64,000 nt of DNA, taken from contig NC_041685.1 of assembly GCF_900005765.1 (NCBI RefSeq), forward strand, positions 1,116,001 through 1,180,000, given 5' to 3'. A program made the position numbers and the translations under genes. How positions within the stretch are numbered: position 1 is the stretch's first letter; each line of letters starts with the position of its first letter. This document shows, in pieces, positions 53,247-64,000 of the stretch. The notes below the pieces were generated by a model, which worked only from the letters and a program-made list of their open reading frames with translations, was not told where the DNA came from and did not search any database. This DNA comes from Plasmodium relictum. Lineage: Eukaryota; Apicomplexa; Aconoidasida; Haemosporida; Plasmodiidae.

Positions 53247-54279
53247 ATTAATAAATTACTTGAAATTATAATTTTTATTATGTTTATTACAAAAAATAAA
53301 AAAGTTATCAAAAGTAACGATTTACAATTTGTTCGTAATAATTTGTTTTAATTAAAGTTGCATTTTTTTTTTTTTTCTTCATTATTTTTTTAATTAAATT
53401 TTTAATTACATGCATTTAAATCAAAAAAAAGAAAAAAAAAAATATATTAATTTGTCTTCAAATTATATACATAAAATATTATAAAAAAGGGAGGAAATGA
53501 AGATTTTATTTTATGAATATATATATATTTATTTATCTACAAAATTAAAATGTAATATATATAGTGAGAGAAAGAGAGACAATACCAGATAGGTAGATGT
53601 ATACAAACATAATTAAAAAAAAAATTGTTTTTAATTAGATTAATAATATAATACTTTTGATCAATTGTTATTTATACAAAAAAAAAAAAAAAAAAATTTT
53701 TTGTCTATATAATATTTTTATAATTTATTATTCTAAAAGTAATTTTTAAAAAAATTAAAAACGTATCTTTTGATCTATCAAAAAATATTTGTATATATTC
53801 CTATACATATTATTTTAATGGATTTTCTGTTTTTTTCCTTTTATTAATGTGCTATTTTATTTTATCTTACATAAATACGTTTACTTGTGATTTTTTTTTT
53901 TTTTATTTATTAGAAAAAAAGGTTAAATTGTGATATTTATTATAACTATTTTTTGTAATGTTTTGTTTAAACAAAACACAAGCTTAATGTGTTAAATTTT
54001 TTTTTTTACTTTTTCTTTTTTTCTCTATTTTTTTTCCTCCTTTTATTTTTATTTTTATTTTCTTTTTTTTAATGATTTAAAATGGCGTTTAATTATTTTA
54101 AATATTAATATATATATATACATATATTTTGTATGTATTTTTTTTTTTTTTTAAATAAATAGAAATAATTTTTTTTTAAATGAGCTTATAAGAAAAAAAA
54201 AAAAAAGTAAATTAGTGAAGTAAAAATAAAAAAACTTTAGTATTAATTTAAGAATTCAATTTTAAACATATAATTTATT

Positions 54280-54310
<31 letters not shown>

Positions 54311-54477
54311 GAATAAAAAAAAATATACGAAAGATTTCCAAATTTATATTTGGTAGAAAAATCAGTTAAAAAAAATATACAAATCAATGAGAAGAGTAAT
54401 AGTATTTTAATAATATTTAAAAATTATTTTTTATATTTTTTTTTAAATTTAAAAATTCTATATAATAATAAATAAAA
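53247..54477. other. Intergenic between plus-strand genes
   Basis: No gene is seen. A perfect 20-bp palindrome lies at 53959-53978 and a less AT-rich patch at about 53563-53603. Poly(T) at 54287-54310. Confidence 0.5.
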
Positions 54478-56019
54478 ATGGAAAACACAGTAAAATTATT
54501 TATGGAAGTTACAAAAGAACCTGATGAAAATGAAGCTACTAATATTTTGAAATCTTGTGAGTGGAATTTAGAAGTAATAAGAAATTACACTGGAAAAAAA
54601 AAAAAAAAAATATATCTTTAAAAATATTTTTATGGATATTATTTTTATGAAAAATATGTGAAAAATATCTATTAAAATTATAATATTTTCTATTGTAATA
54701 ATTATAAAAATTATATAAATACATATACATATATATATATATATAAATGTGTAGGAAGCCATTTCTATTTATTTAAGTAAAAATGAATTTGAAAAAACAA
54801 ATAAAGTAAGCAGAAAAAAAAAAAATTAAAGGAAATTAATAACTGATAAAATAAAAATATATCTTAAATATTTTTTTTTCATTTACAGGAATATCATAGC
54901 ACTACTGAAAATTTAAATAATATAAACAAGATAGATGAAATAAAGGAATTTGAAGAAAGCATATATAAAAAAAATGAAAATGAAATAGAAAAAAAAAGTT
55001 TTCTTTATATATTGAATCCAATAGGAAAAATTATATTTCCTATATTTAAAAATATATATTATGCTATATCTACTTTCTTTAAATTATTAAGTACTTTTAT
55101 ATTAACACCTTATAACGATAGTAATTTTACTTCTTATTATGAAAATAAATATGGTAAAATGCACACTAATTTTTTTAAGGGAAGTTTAAATGAAGCTATA
55201 TTAAAATCAAGAAAAGAAGAAAAATTGTTACTAGTATATTTACATATAGATAATAATGAAAGTGCATATTTCTGTGAACAAGTTTTTAATAATTCTGAAA
55301 TTAAAAGTTTTTTTGATGAAAATTGTATTTTATTTGCTCAAGATATATCAAAAGGAGATACAAAGGAGTTACAGAATGTTCTAAATGTATTTATTTTACC
55401 TCAAATTAGTATTATATTAACATGTTATGTGAAAGATATAAAAGAATTAACTATCATTTATGGAAAACCTTCTGTCGATCATATAATTAATTCCATAACT
55501 CACTGCATTGAACAAATGCAAGTTAAAAAAGAAAATTCCGAAAATTTAAAGCATAAAACTTATAATGACAGATTAATAAGAGAACAACAAGATAGGGAAT
55601 ACCAAGAAGCTTTAAAAAAAGATAAACTAATAGAAGAAGAAAAAAAAAAAAAAGAAAATGAAAAATTAAAAAAAATACAATATAAAAAAGAAATAAAAAG
55701 AAAAAGACAAGAAAAATGTAAAAAATTTCCTTTACCAATTAAAGAAAATGAACAAGTAACAAAAATTTCTTTAAGATTATCAAATGGGACTAGAATTCAA
55801 AGTAATTTTAGTTTAGATCATACTTTAGAAGATATTTATGAATGGGCAGAATGTTGTGAATTTTTAGAAAAAAATATTAAAATTCCATATAAATTTGAAT
55901 TAGTATGTGGGCATAGTAAAAGTACTTTACAAAAAGTAAAAAATAAAATAAAAGAATTTGATTTATATCCTAATGCTGTATTGAATTTAAAATCATTAGA
56001 CACATCTGATGAGGAATAA
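54478..56019 (+). CDS. UBX-domain protein of the FAF2/UBXD8 type, three exons
   Basis: Joined model: exons 54478-54573, 54755-54805 and 54889-56019 (phase 0 both), giving 425 residues. Residues 1-47 form a UBA domain: FMEVTKEPDENEATNILKSCEWNLEEAISIYL. A hydrophobic hairpin lies at about residues 91-123 (NPIGKIIFPIFKNIYYAIST...). A thioredoxin-like UAS domain follows (FFKGSLNEAILKSRKEEKLLLVYLH ... IIYGKPS). Residues 275-325 are a charged coiled coil (RLIREQQDREYQEALKKD, then KKE runs). The C-terminal UBX domain (about 335-418) contains ISLRLSNGTRIQSNF and YKFELVCGHSKSTL. UBA-hairpin-UAS-UBX is the order of FAF2/Ubx2, which recruits p97/Cdc48 to the ER for ERAD. The p97-contact 'FPR' loop is replaced here (VCGHSK), so p97 binding may differ. 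Confidence 0.85.
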
Positions 56020-56849
56020 CAATAAATATATACATTTTTTAATAAGATACTTAAGAAACACGTTAATTTTATACACTTTATAAGCTAAATATAATAAAAT
56101 GAACTAAATGCATATATATATATATATATATATGTTTATAATATTATTGAAATTATGAGATGATGCTTATTTGTTATTTTTTTAGTTTGTCACACATATA
56201 TTTATAAAACATAATAAATATATTTCTTGATGTGTTAAAAAAAAAAAAATAATATATGAAAAATTAAGTAAATATTTAAAAAGGATCTTTTTATTTTTTC
56301 TTTTATACAATTATGTATTAGTAAATATTAGAAGATCATAATATATAGATGTAAAATAAGCATTGTATGAAAGAATATAATATATAAAAAAATAAATAAA
56401 TAAATGAGAGAATTAACAGTTAAAATTTGGCATATTAAAAAATTATTCACTATTTCAATTATATTATTATTTATTTTTAAGTTAGTAAAATGAAAATTCC
56501 TGCGTTCTAGTATTTAATATTGCATACATATTAGTATAATAAAATTTAAAGAAAATAATTGTTATATATGTATATATAAAACTTATTATTAATATGGGGA
56601 ATAGAATGTTTTATATATAATATTATAAAGTTCTTAAAAATTATATTCATTTCAAACCTATATTCTGATATTAATAATTTAAAAAATAAAACAATATATA
56701 AATTACTAAAAAAAAAAAAAAAAAACATTTTTTTTTGTTGTAACATAAACTATTAAATAACAGTATAATATTATAATTTTTTTATTAGTATTATTATTTT
56801 TTATTATTTTTATTATTAAACTTTTCCCTAATTTGTATTTTTTTTTTTA

Positions 56850-56866
56850 GTGCACATATATGCACA
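56850..56866. promoter_or_regulatory. Paired GTGCA(C) boxes, AP2-I-type motif
   Basis: GTGCAC at 56850-56855 and TGCAC at 56861-56865, separated by ATATA. GTGCA is the known core of the P. falciparum AP2-I site. The nearest downstream gene on the plus strand is PKAc. Confidence 0.4.
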
Positions 56867-58420
56867 CACTATATTAAATGATTTATTTTAACTATATATA
56901 AATATAGCATTATTACTATGTTTTTTTTTTTTTTTTTTTTTTTAATTTAAATTATATGTTTTATCTTTTAATTATAGAAAGAAAAAAGATTGAAATTAAA
57001 AAGAAAATATCTTAGCATTTTCATATTAATAGGTATATTTTCACCTATTAAGAAAATATAATCTTTATTTTAGTAAGTAGAAAGAAGTCTATAAATAATC
57101 ATATTAAAAAAAAAAAATAAACATAAATAAGATGATAAAATAATAATTAAAAACTAGAAATACAATTATATATTACTTTACTGTAATATAATTACTTTTT
57201 TTTTTCTTTTTTTTTATAAGTATTTAGATAATTATAAATATATATATATAAATAGTAACGTTAAATACAAATATTTACGTATAAATTATAATTTTACAAA
57301 CAAAAGATTATAAATAAAACATCATCTACATATTAAAATAGACTTATAAAAAAAAAAACATATAATATGCAAACAGTAAAAAAAAGTTTTATATATACAT
57401 ATATGAATACAATTTAAAATATAGATAATCATATATCTAATTAAAAAACTATTTTGATGAAATTTTTTCTAATTTAATAAAAAAAAATTTTATACTATTC
57501 TAACATATTTTTTTAAGGATAAAGCTATAAATACATAGAAGAGAATAAATGAAATAAATAGAACTAAAAAAAAAAATTTGTGTATAGTAATAATAAAAAG
57601 TTAATTTTTTAAAGAATTCAGGCATATTTTGTAATTGTATAAAATAATAGATAGTTATAACTTAAACAAAAAAAAAAAAAATAAAGTATTTCAAAAGTTT
57701 ATGATATTTAAAAATGTTTAATGCTTACTGTAAAATCAAGATAAATTTATGTATTCCATAAATAGTTATTATTTTTATTATACTGATTCTATTTTTAGAA
57801 ATTCAACATATTAAAACTTATTTAACTAAAAACTAAATAAAAATAACATAATCTCTTAAAATTTTATAAAAAAGTTAAACAACTATATCCTAGTGATAAA
57901 CTCTTGTTATTTTTATATTATCTTACTAGGCATATATATAATCTTATAATTTTGCCATATTATTATTTTTCTTATATATACATTTAATATTCATATTTTT
58001 AGTTAAACATACTTTTTTTCATAATTAAAATAATTTTTGCTCTTTTTTTTTAGTTAATACAAATAATATTATGTCTAGATTTATATACTTTAGATGATAC
58101 ATAAAAAGTATTTATTACTAAAAAAAAAATATATATATATATTAGATAAAATAATTAAAATTATTAAAAAGAGAGAATAAAATTTCCATTATATTTCAGA
58201 AAATAATATAAAATATAACTATTATCATAGATATAATTATTTGTTTATTCCTTTTTTTTTTTAGGTTAATCTTTTTTATTCTATTTTTCAAGTTACATGT
58301 ATTAATAGCTTAAAAGTTCCTTAAATTTTGTATTTTTTTTTTTTTTATCTGTTATAAATTATGAGAACTAAAAATCATATTATTACAAAAAAATTTAGAA
58401 AAAAAAATAGGTGTTATTGA

Positions 58421-58470
58421 ATGCACTTCACATTTAATTTAAATCATTAAATTCTGTTGAGATAGTGCAT
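58421..58470. promoter_or_regulatory. Inverted ATGCACT/AGTGCAT pair upstream of PKAc
   Basis: A perfect 7-bp inverted repeat, each arm carrying a GTGCA core, 43 bases apart centre-to-centre and about 290 bases before the PKAc ATG. An inner pair ATTTAAT/ATTAAAT could fold as an RNA hairpin. Confidence 0.45.
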
Positions 58471-58754
58471 ATAAAGTGTAAAAGTAATAAAATACTTTTT
58501 TTTTTTCTCAATGAAATCTTTGAACTAAGAAAAATGTATATATATATATATATGTATTAAAAAAATTGAGAAATATTTAAGTTTATGTATTATTTGTTTT
58601 TTTCTTTTAAACCTTTCTGATTTATTCTATTTTATAAATTTTGTTTTTTATATATTTTATATTAAAATTTTTTTTATTGTTTTGGTATTTATGGACAATA
58701 CAAATATTTTTTTGATTTCCTTTATTAATTAAAAAAAAAATAAATATAATAAAA

Positions 58755-60262
<1,508 letters not shown>

Positions 60263-61056
60263 GTAAACATTAATATATAAATTAATGTAACCATAATTTT
60301 TTGTTTTTGTTTTTTTTTTTTTTTAATTTTATTTGAATATTTTAATTATTTTTTATATGGTTATATATTTTGAGTTGCTTTCATATTAATATATTTCATT
60401 CGGTAGTAGTTTTTATGAGTTTTTTTTTTTATTTAATTGTCTTTCTTGTTAAAAATATATATATATATATACATTAATTCTTTTATTCTTCAATATTTAC
60501 TTGTCATATTTCATTAGTGATTTATACATTTTATTATTACATTTTTTTATTTACTATTAACAAAAATAAATTAGAATAAATTAACAAGTAAAAATGGTAA
60601 AATTTATTAATAAATAAGTAAAAATATAAACTGAAAAAAAGAATTTTGCGAATAGAATGATAAAAAAAAAAAATTATATACTATTATGAAAAATTTTTTT
60701 TAAGAAAATAAGAAAGATTTGTGTGTCTTTATCATTTTCTCTTTTGAAAAACATATATCATATAATAATAAGAATATAAATTTATAACAATATTATGATT
60801 CTTTTAACATATATTTTATTTTTAAATCAACAAAGTATGTATGCTTTAAAAAAACAAGAAGGGAAGTTTGATAAATTATATGGGTATATGTATTCCAATA
60901 TACTTACATAATGAAAAAAATTTCTTAAAATAAAAAAATATTATAATCTTTATATTAATTTAATTAATCTTTCTTTTATTTAAATAATAAAAAAAATAAT
61001 TATAAAGTTAAGAAAGGTTGAGAATATTAATTAAAATATATATATATATATATATT
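60263..61056. other. Convergent intergenic region
   Basis: 3' ends of PKAc and the next gene meet here; A+T blocks with an (TA)n run at about 61038-61054. No gene is seen. Confidence 0.5.
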
Positions 61057-62934
61057 TTATGTAATAGTTATATTTTTATATTTTAAAACTTCGATTAAAT
61101 CGTCAGGTATTTCCTTTACTTTTACGTAACATGTTTTTTCTTTTTCTGTTTTTTCTATATCTTTTTTATTTGAATTTATTTTATACATAAAGTTACAAAA
61201 TGGAGCTATGCTTTTTTTTGGTATGACAATTTTTTTTGCCTTTCTAACATTTTTATTTGAATCATTTTCTTTTTTTCTATAATAATTTAACAATTCAAAA
61301 GAATAGTTAGACTTTATTTCTTTGTCATAAAATATATTTGAATTAGTAAATATGTCTGAATATTTATATAATTTAACATCTACTTTAATTAATTTATAAT
61401 CATATTTATATGAAGAATAATATTTTCCGAATATTTCGAAAGAGGATGGACCATAATATGAAGTTAAATTTTCTTTTGCTGGGACTTTAGGTAGAAACTT
61501 CAATTTTTTGTCTATTGTTTCTATTAAATCATCTAATAAAAAAAAATATATATATATATGAACATGTAGAAGAATTAATACTAACAGTTAATATAAATAA
61601 AATTGATACACATTATTTTTATACAGTATTATCTTAAAAAAATTATAAAAAAAATATATAATAAGATTTATAGTATAATTTTAATTAGGAAATATATAGT
61701 ATATAATAATTAACAGTTATATATATATATATAAATATTTATATATTTTTTTACTATTTTACTGACCATTGTTGTTAAAATAAAAAATATCAGGGAACAT
61801 TGATTTATATTTATCTTTACTGCAAATTTTTTTTTTGAAAAGAAACATTTCTTTCATTCTTTTATATAATAAAAGTTCTATTAAATCTAATAGATGCCCT
61901 GCATTTTTTTCTAAAAAATCAACTTTTTTTTGTTGTCTTTTAATAGAAAGAAAAATACATTTAATATATTCTTCACGATCATGTTCTTCATTAATTAAAC
62001 TTCTTTCTTCTTTTAAAAATTTTATTTTAGATGTAGAGAGGGATTCATAAATATATGAACTGTTAAATATTGGACTAAAAAAAATATTTCCATTAAAATT
62101 TTTTTTTTTTTCTTCTAAATTATCTTTTTGCTTTTTTTTTTTATATTTTACTTTTTTATAATATATTTTATTTGTACTTTTTATTCTATGTTTATAATAA
62201 TTTGTTTTTTTTTTCTCTAATTTAAACGTTTTACTCTTTATTGATTTTTTTTTTTTAAAGTTATATTTCGGATGTATTGTAGTATAACTTTTTTCATAAA
62301 ATTCATTATATAAAACTCCATTTTTTTGAAGAATAGAATTATAAGTATTTTTTTTAAATGGATAAAGATTTTCATTGAATGTACTGTAGCTTTTATCAAA
62401 GATATCTTTGTATGAATTTAAACTATTACCACTTTTCATTCCTAAAAGCGTGTATAAATTTTCGTTTTTTAAAAATGAATAGTTATTTTCACTTACACTT
62501 TTGAAGTATTTATTTTTTCCCCTTTCTGTACATTTATTTTCTCTAAGATTTTCATTGTTAGGTTTTTCATTTGTCTTAGCACTATTTTTTGATGAATTTG
62601 ATAAATAATCTCTTTTTAAATAAATATTAGAAAAGTCAAAAGAACTACAACCATATAAAATATTTTTAGATATACTATTTATATTATTTAGAGAGTTGAA
62701 AAATGTATGATTTTCTTCTTCTAAATCTTCATAATTATATTTTGATATCTTTTGTTTTATATTATTATGAATATTTGAATCACTTATTGATTTTATTGTA
62801 TCGTTAAATATATCATTATTATTCAAAGAATTTACCTTATATTTTTCTCTATGCTGAATAATTTTTATTATATTTATATATTTATTTTTATTTTCGCTTC
62901 TGTTGTTTATATGTTCTGAAATATCTCCAGACAT
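61057..62934 (-). CDS. Unrecognised basic protein, two exons
   Basis: Joined model: exon 1 62934-61767, exon 2 61532-61057 (donor AATG|GTCAGT, acceptor TTATTAG|ATG, phase 1), giving 547 residues. The first 200 residues are Asn/Ser-rich and probably disordered. A Lys-rich block around residues 225-275 (KKKKSIKSKTFKLEKKK and KKVKYKKKKQKD) looks like nuclear or nucleolar localisation signals. A helical segment near 345-375 (VDFLEKNAGHLLDLIELLLYKRM) and the C-terminal exon (KFLPKVPAKENLTSYYGPSSFEIFGKYY) are the most ordered parts. No signal peptide, no TM, no catalytic motif. The 234-nt intron is needed: without it exon 1 stops two codons later and exon 2 has no ATG. Function not recognised. Confidence 0.7.
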
Positions 62935-63219
62935 TTTTTCTCTTAGTAATAAATAAAAATTTGTTTTTTAAAAATATAAAAATAGAAAATGTCTTATTAT
63001 TTCTAAAATATGCAATTGAAAATTTCTCATAAACAACGAACAAATTAAAGCTAATTACTTATAATTTATATTGATGAAAACTAAAAAAAAAAAATTTATT
63101 CTTTTTAAGTATGTTTTTTTTGAAAGTTTTTTAATTAAAAATAAAATGAATATTTGTGAATCAAATTTTTGCATATATATATTGTTACATACAACTTTTT
63201 TTTTGTTTTGTATATATAT

Positions 63220-63256
<37 letters not shown>

Positions 63257-63851
63257 TATATAAGCGAACATATGTATAATGATATATAGAATAACATATG
63301 CACAATATTTTTAAAATATTTTTGAAGAGCATAAAAAAAGGAGATCATAAGAATTCGTTTAACGTTTATTTTATCTTTTTTTTTAGTTTCATAAATTTAC
63401 AAACGAAAATAAAAATCTTTATAATTTCTAGAAAAAATTACTGAAATAAAGCTACTATGAAAATAGATAAAAATATTAATTTTTTTTTTTTTTATACATA
63501 CAATTAACTATTTTTATAAATTTTATATTATTTTTCTAATTTTTTCTTTTTTTATTGTGAAACATACACATTTTATTTTTATATATATTATAATGCATGT
63601 TACTTAAAATTATATAATTTTTAATTATGAATTATAAAAAATTTTAAATATTTCGAAAAGATATTTATAATTTAAGAATCTTAATTAAAATAACAAAAAT
63701 TAGGTAAGTAAAATTGCCTATTTAAAAAAAAAAAAAAAAGTGTCTTTTATTCTACATAAAAATATAAAATTTATATTCATGATTGTTATGTGTGTGTTTT
63801 TAATAAAAAAATATTTAAAAAAAATATATATAAAAAAAAAAAAAAAAAAAA
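62935..63851. other. Intergenic between two minus-strand genes
   Basis: No gene is supported. A (GATA)n microsatellite lies at about 63221-63254, a TGCATG at about 63594, and poly(A) runs just before the snRNP gene stop. Confidence 0.5.
63221..63254. repeat. (TAGA)n microsatellite
   Basis: About eight TAGA tetramers following a short TA run. Confidence 0.9.
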
Positions 63852-64000
63852 TTAATTAGACCAAGAAATTTTTATGGGATGTTGTGGAGTAATTTTAAAG
63901 TTTTGTAATCCATTCATAGCAATTTCTCCGCTCTGATAAGAAGTAAAATCAATAAATGCAACATTTCTACCTGGGATATATCTAGCTTCAAAATATCCAG
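63852..64000 (-). CDS. U1A/U2B''-type snRNP protein, C-terminal end of last RRM (partial)
   Basis: A minus-strand frame entering from the window edge and ending at a TAA at 63854-63852, about 48 residues. It reads GYFEARYIPGRNVAFIDFTS, then QSGEIAMNGLQNFKIT, ending PIKISWSN. This matches RRM2 of U1A/U2B''/SNF (FxEVRLVPGRHDIAFVEF ... AALQGFKIT ... MKISFAK) including the RNP1-like IAFVEF strand. The protein binds U1 or U2 snRNA stem loops in the spliceosome. Only the end of the domain is in view, so whether it is U1A or U2B'' cannot be told. The coding start is outside the window. Confidence 0.82.
   Translation of the reverse strand, partial: GYFEARYIPGRNVAFIDFTSYQSGEIAMNGLQNFKITPQHPIKISWSN

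Larger units (their letters stand above)
56020..58754. other. Long upstream region (2.7 kb) of PKAc
   Basis: No protein gene. It holds GTGCAC/TGCAC boxes at 56850-56865, a 9-bp stem hairpin TTAATAGGT/ACCTATTAA at 57026-57051, and an inverted ATGCACT/AGTGCAT pair at 58421-58470. Poly(T) of about 23 bases ends near 56943. The stretch is long for this genome, as expected for a large promoter and 5' UTR of a stage-regulated kinase. Confidence 0.5.

Noticed and set aside
61057-61503. A separate 148-residue gene at the 5' side of the last unrecognised protein
   Set aside because: It has no ATG at that position (TTG) and the frame extends upstream to an acceptor that joins in phase to 62934-61767.

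Overview
The window reads as nuclear DNA of a malaria parasite (Plasmodium or a close haemosporidian relative). The evidence is extreme A+T content, with intergenic DNA built almost entirely of A, T, (TA)n and poly(A)/poly(T) runs. Exons are Asn/Lys/Ile-rich, low-complexity inserts sit inside conserved enzymes, and many short GT-AG introns carry pyrimidine-rich acceptors. Family members are typically apicomplexan: a TPR-less SGT1, PKA catalytic subunit, delta-tubulin, an AP2-domain protein and a histidyl-tRNA synthetase with a signal-like leader. As far as I recall, MPP-beta, XPD, a short ApiAP2 protein, V-ATPase E and PKAc are also neighbours on P. falciparum chromosome 9, so this looks like a conserved chromosome-internal core block. 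The near absence of long Asn homopolymers together with very low GC would fit an avian-type malaria parasite, but that is inference.

Layout. 1-7.99 kb (minus): 3' part of an unrecognised large protein, exportin-2/CAS (three exons), and a small STI1-domain protein. 9.3-14.8 kb (plus): CstF-64 and a four-exon two-TM membrane protein. 15.0-16.4 kb (minus): SGT1, reconstructed from eight small exons. 17.2-21.2 kb (plus): a signal-peptide/TM protein with a PIG-X-like tail and a small two-TM protein. 21.8-31.7 kb (minus): GCP3 (gamma-tubulin complex), MPP-beta, TFIIA-gamma. 32.6-34.5 kb (plus): delta-tubulin. 34.7-38.1 kb (minus): Fip1 (four exons) and organellar HisRS. 39.2-42.3 kb (plus): XPD helicase. 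42.9-43.3 kb (minus): a likely mitochondrial uS2. 44.1-47.9 kb (plus): a small TM protein, a four-exon COPI-associated/TVP15-like tetraspan protein, and an AP2-domain protein with a mitochondrial-type N-terminus. 48.7-49.8 kb (minus): V-ATPase subunit E. 52.3-60.3 kb (plus): an F-box/LRR-like protein, a FAF2/UBXD8-type UBX protein, PKAc (five exons). 61.1-62.9 kb (minus): an unrecognised basic protein (two exons). 63.85-64 kb (minus): last RRM of a U1A/U2B''-type snRNP protein, cut by the window edge.

The genes do not form an operon or one pathway. They are independent housekeeping genes: mRNA 3'-end formation (CstF-64, Fip1), transcription/repair (TFIIA-gamma, XPD), microtubule nucleation and basal body (GCP3, delta-tubulin), mitochondrion/apicoplast (MPP-beta, uS2-like, AP2-like, HisRS), secretory pathway/ERAD (PIG-X-like, TVP15-like, FAF2, V-ATPase E), and signalling (PKAc). 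Multi-exon models were joined by hand from reading frame and GT-AG phase; every joined model given here has a total length divisible by three and no internal stop.

I found no mobile element, CRISPR, rRNA or tRNA, and no convincing undescribed multi-gene system. The best leads are an H/ACA-like RNA hairpin between HisRS and XPD, paired GTGCA boxes upstream of PKAc, a PIG-X-like domain fused to a large parasite ectodomain, and a short AP2 protein that may act in mitochondria.
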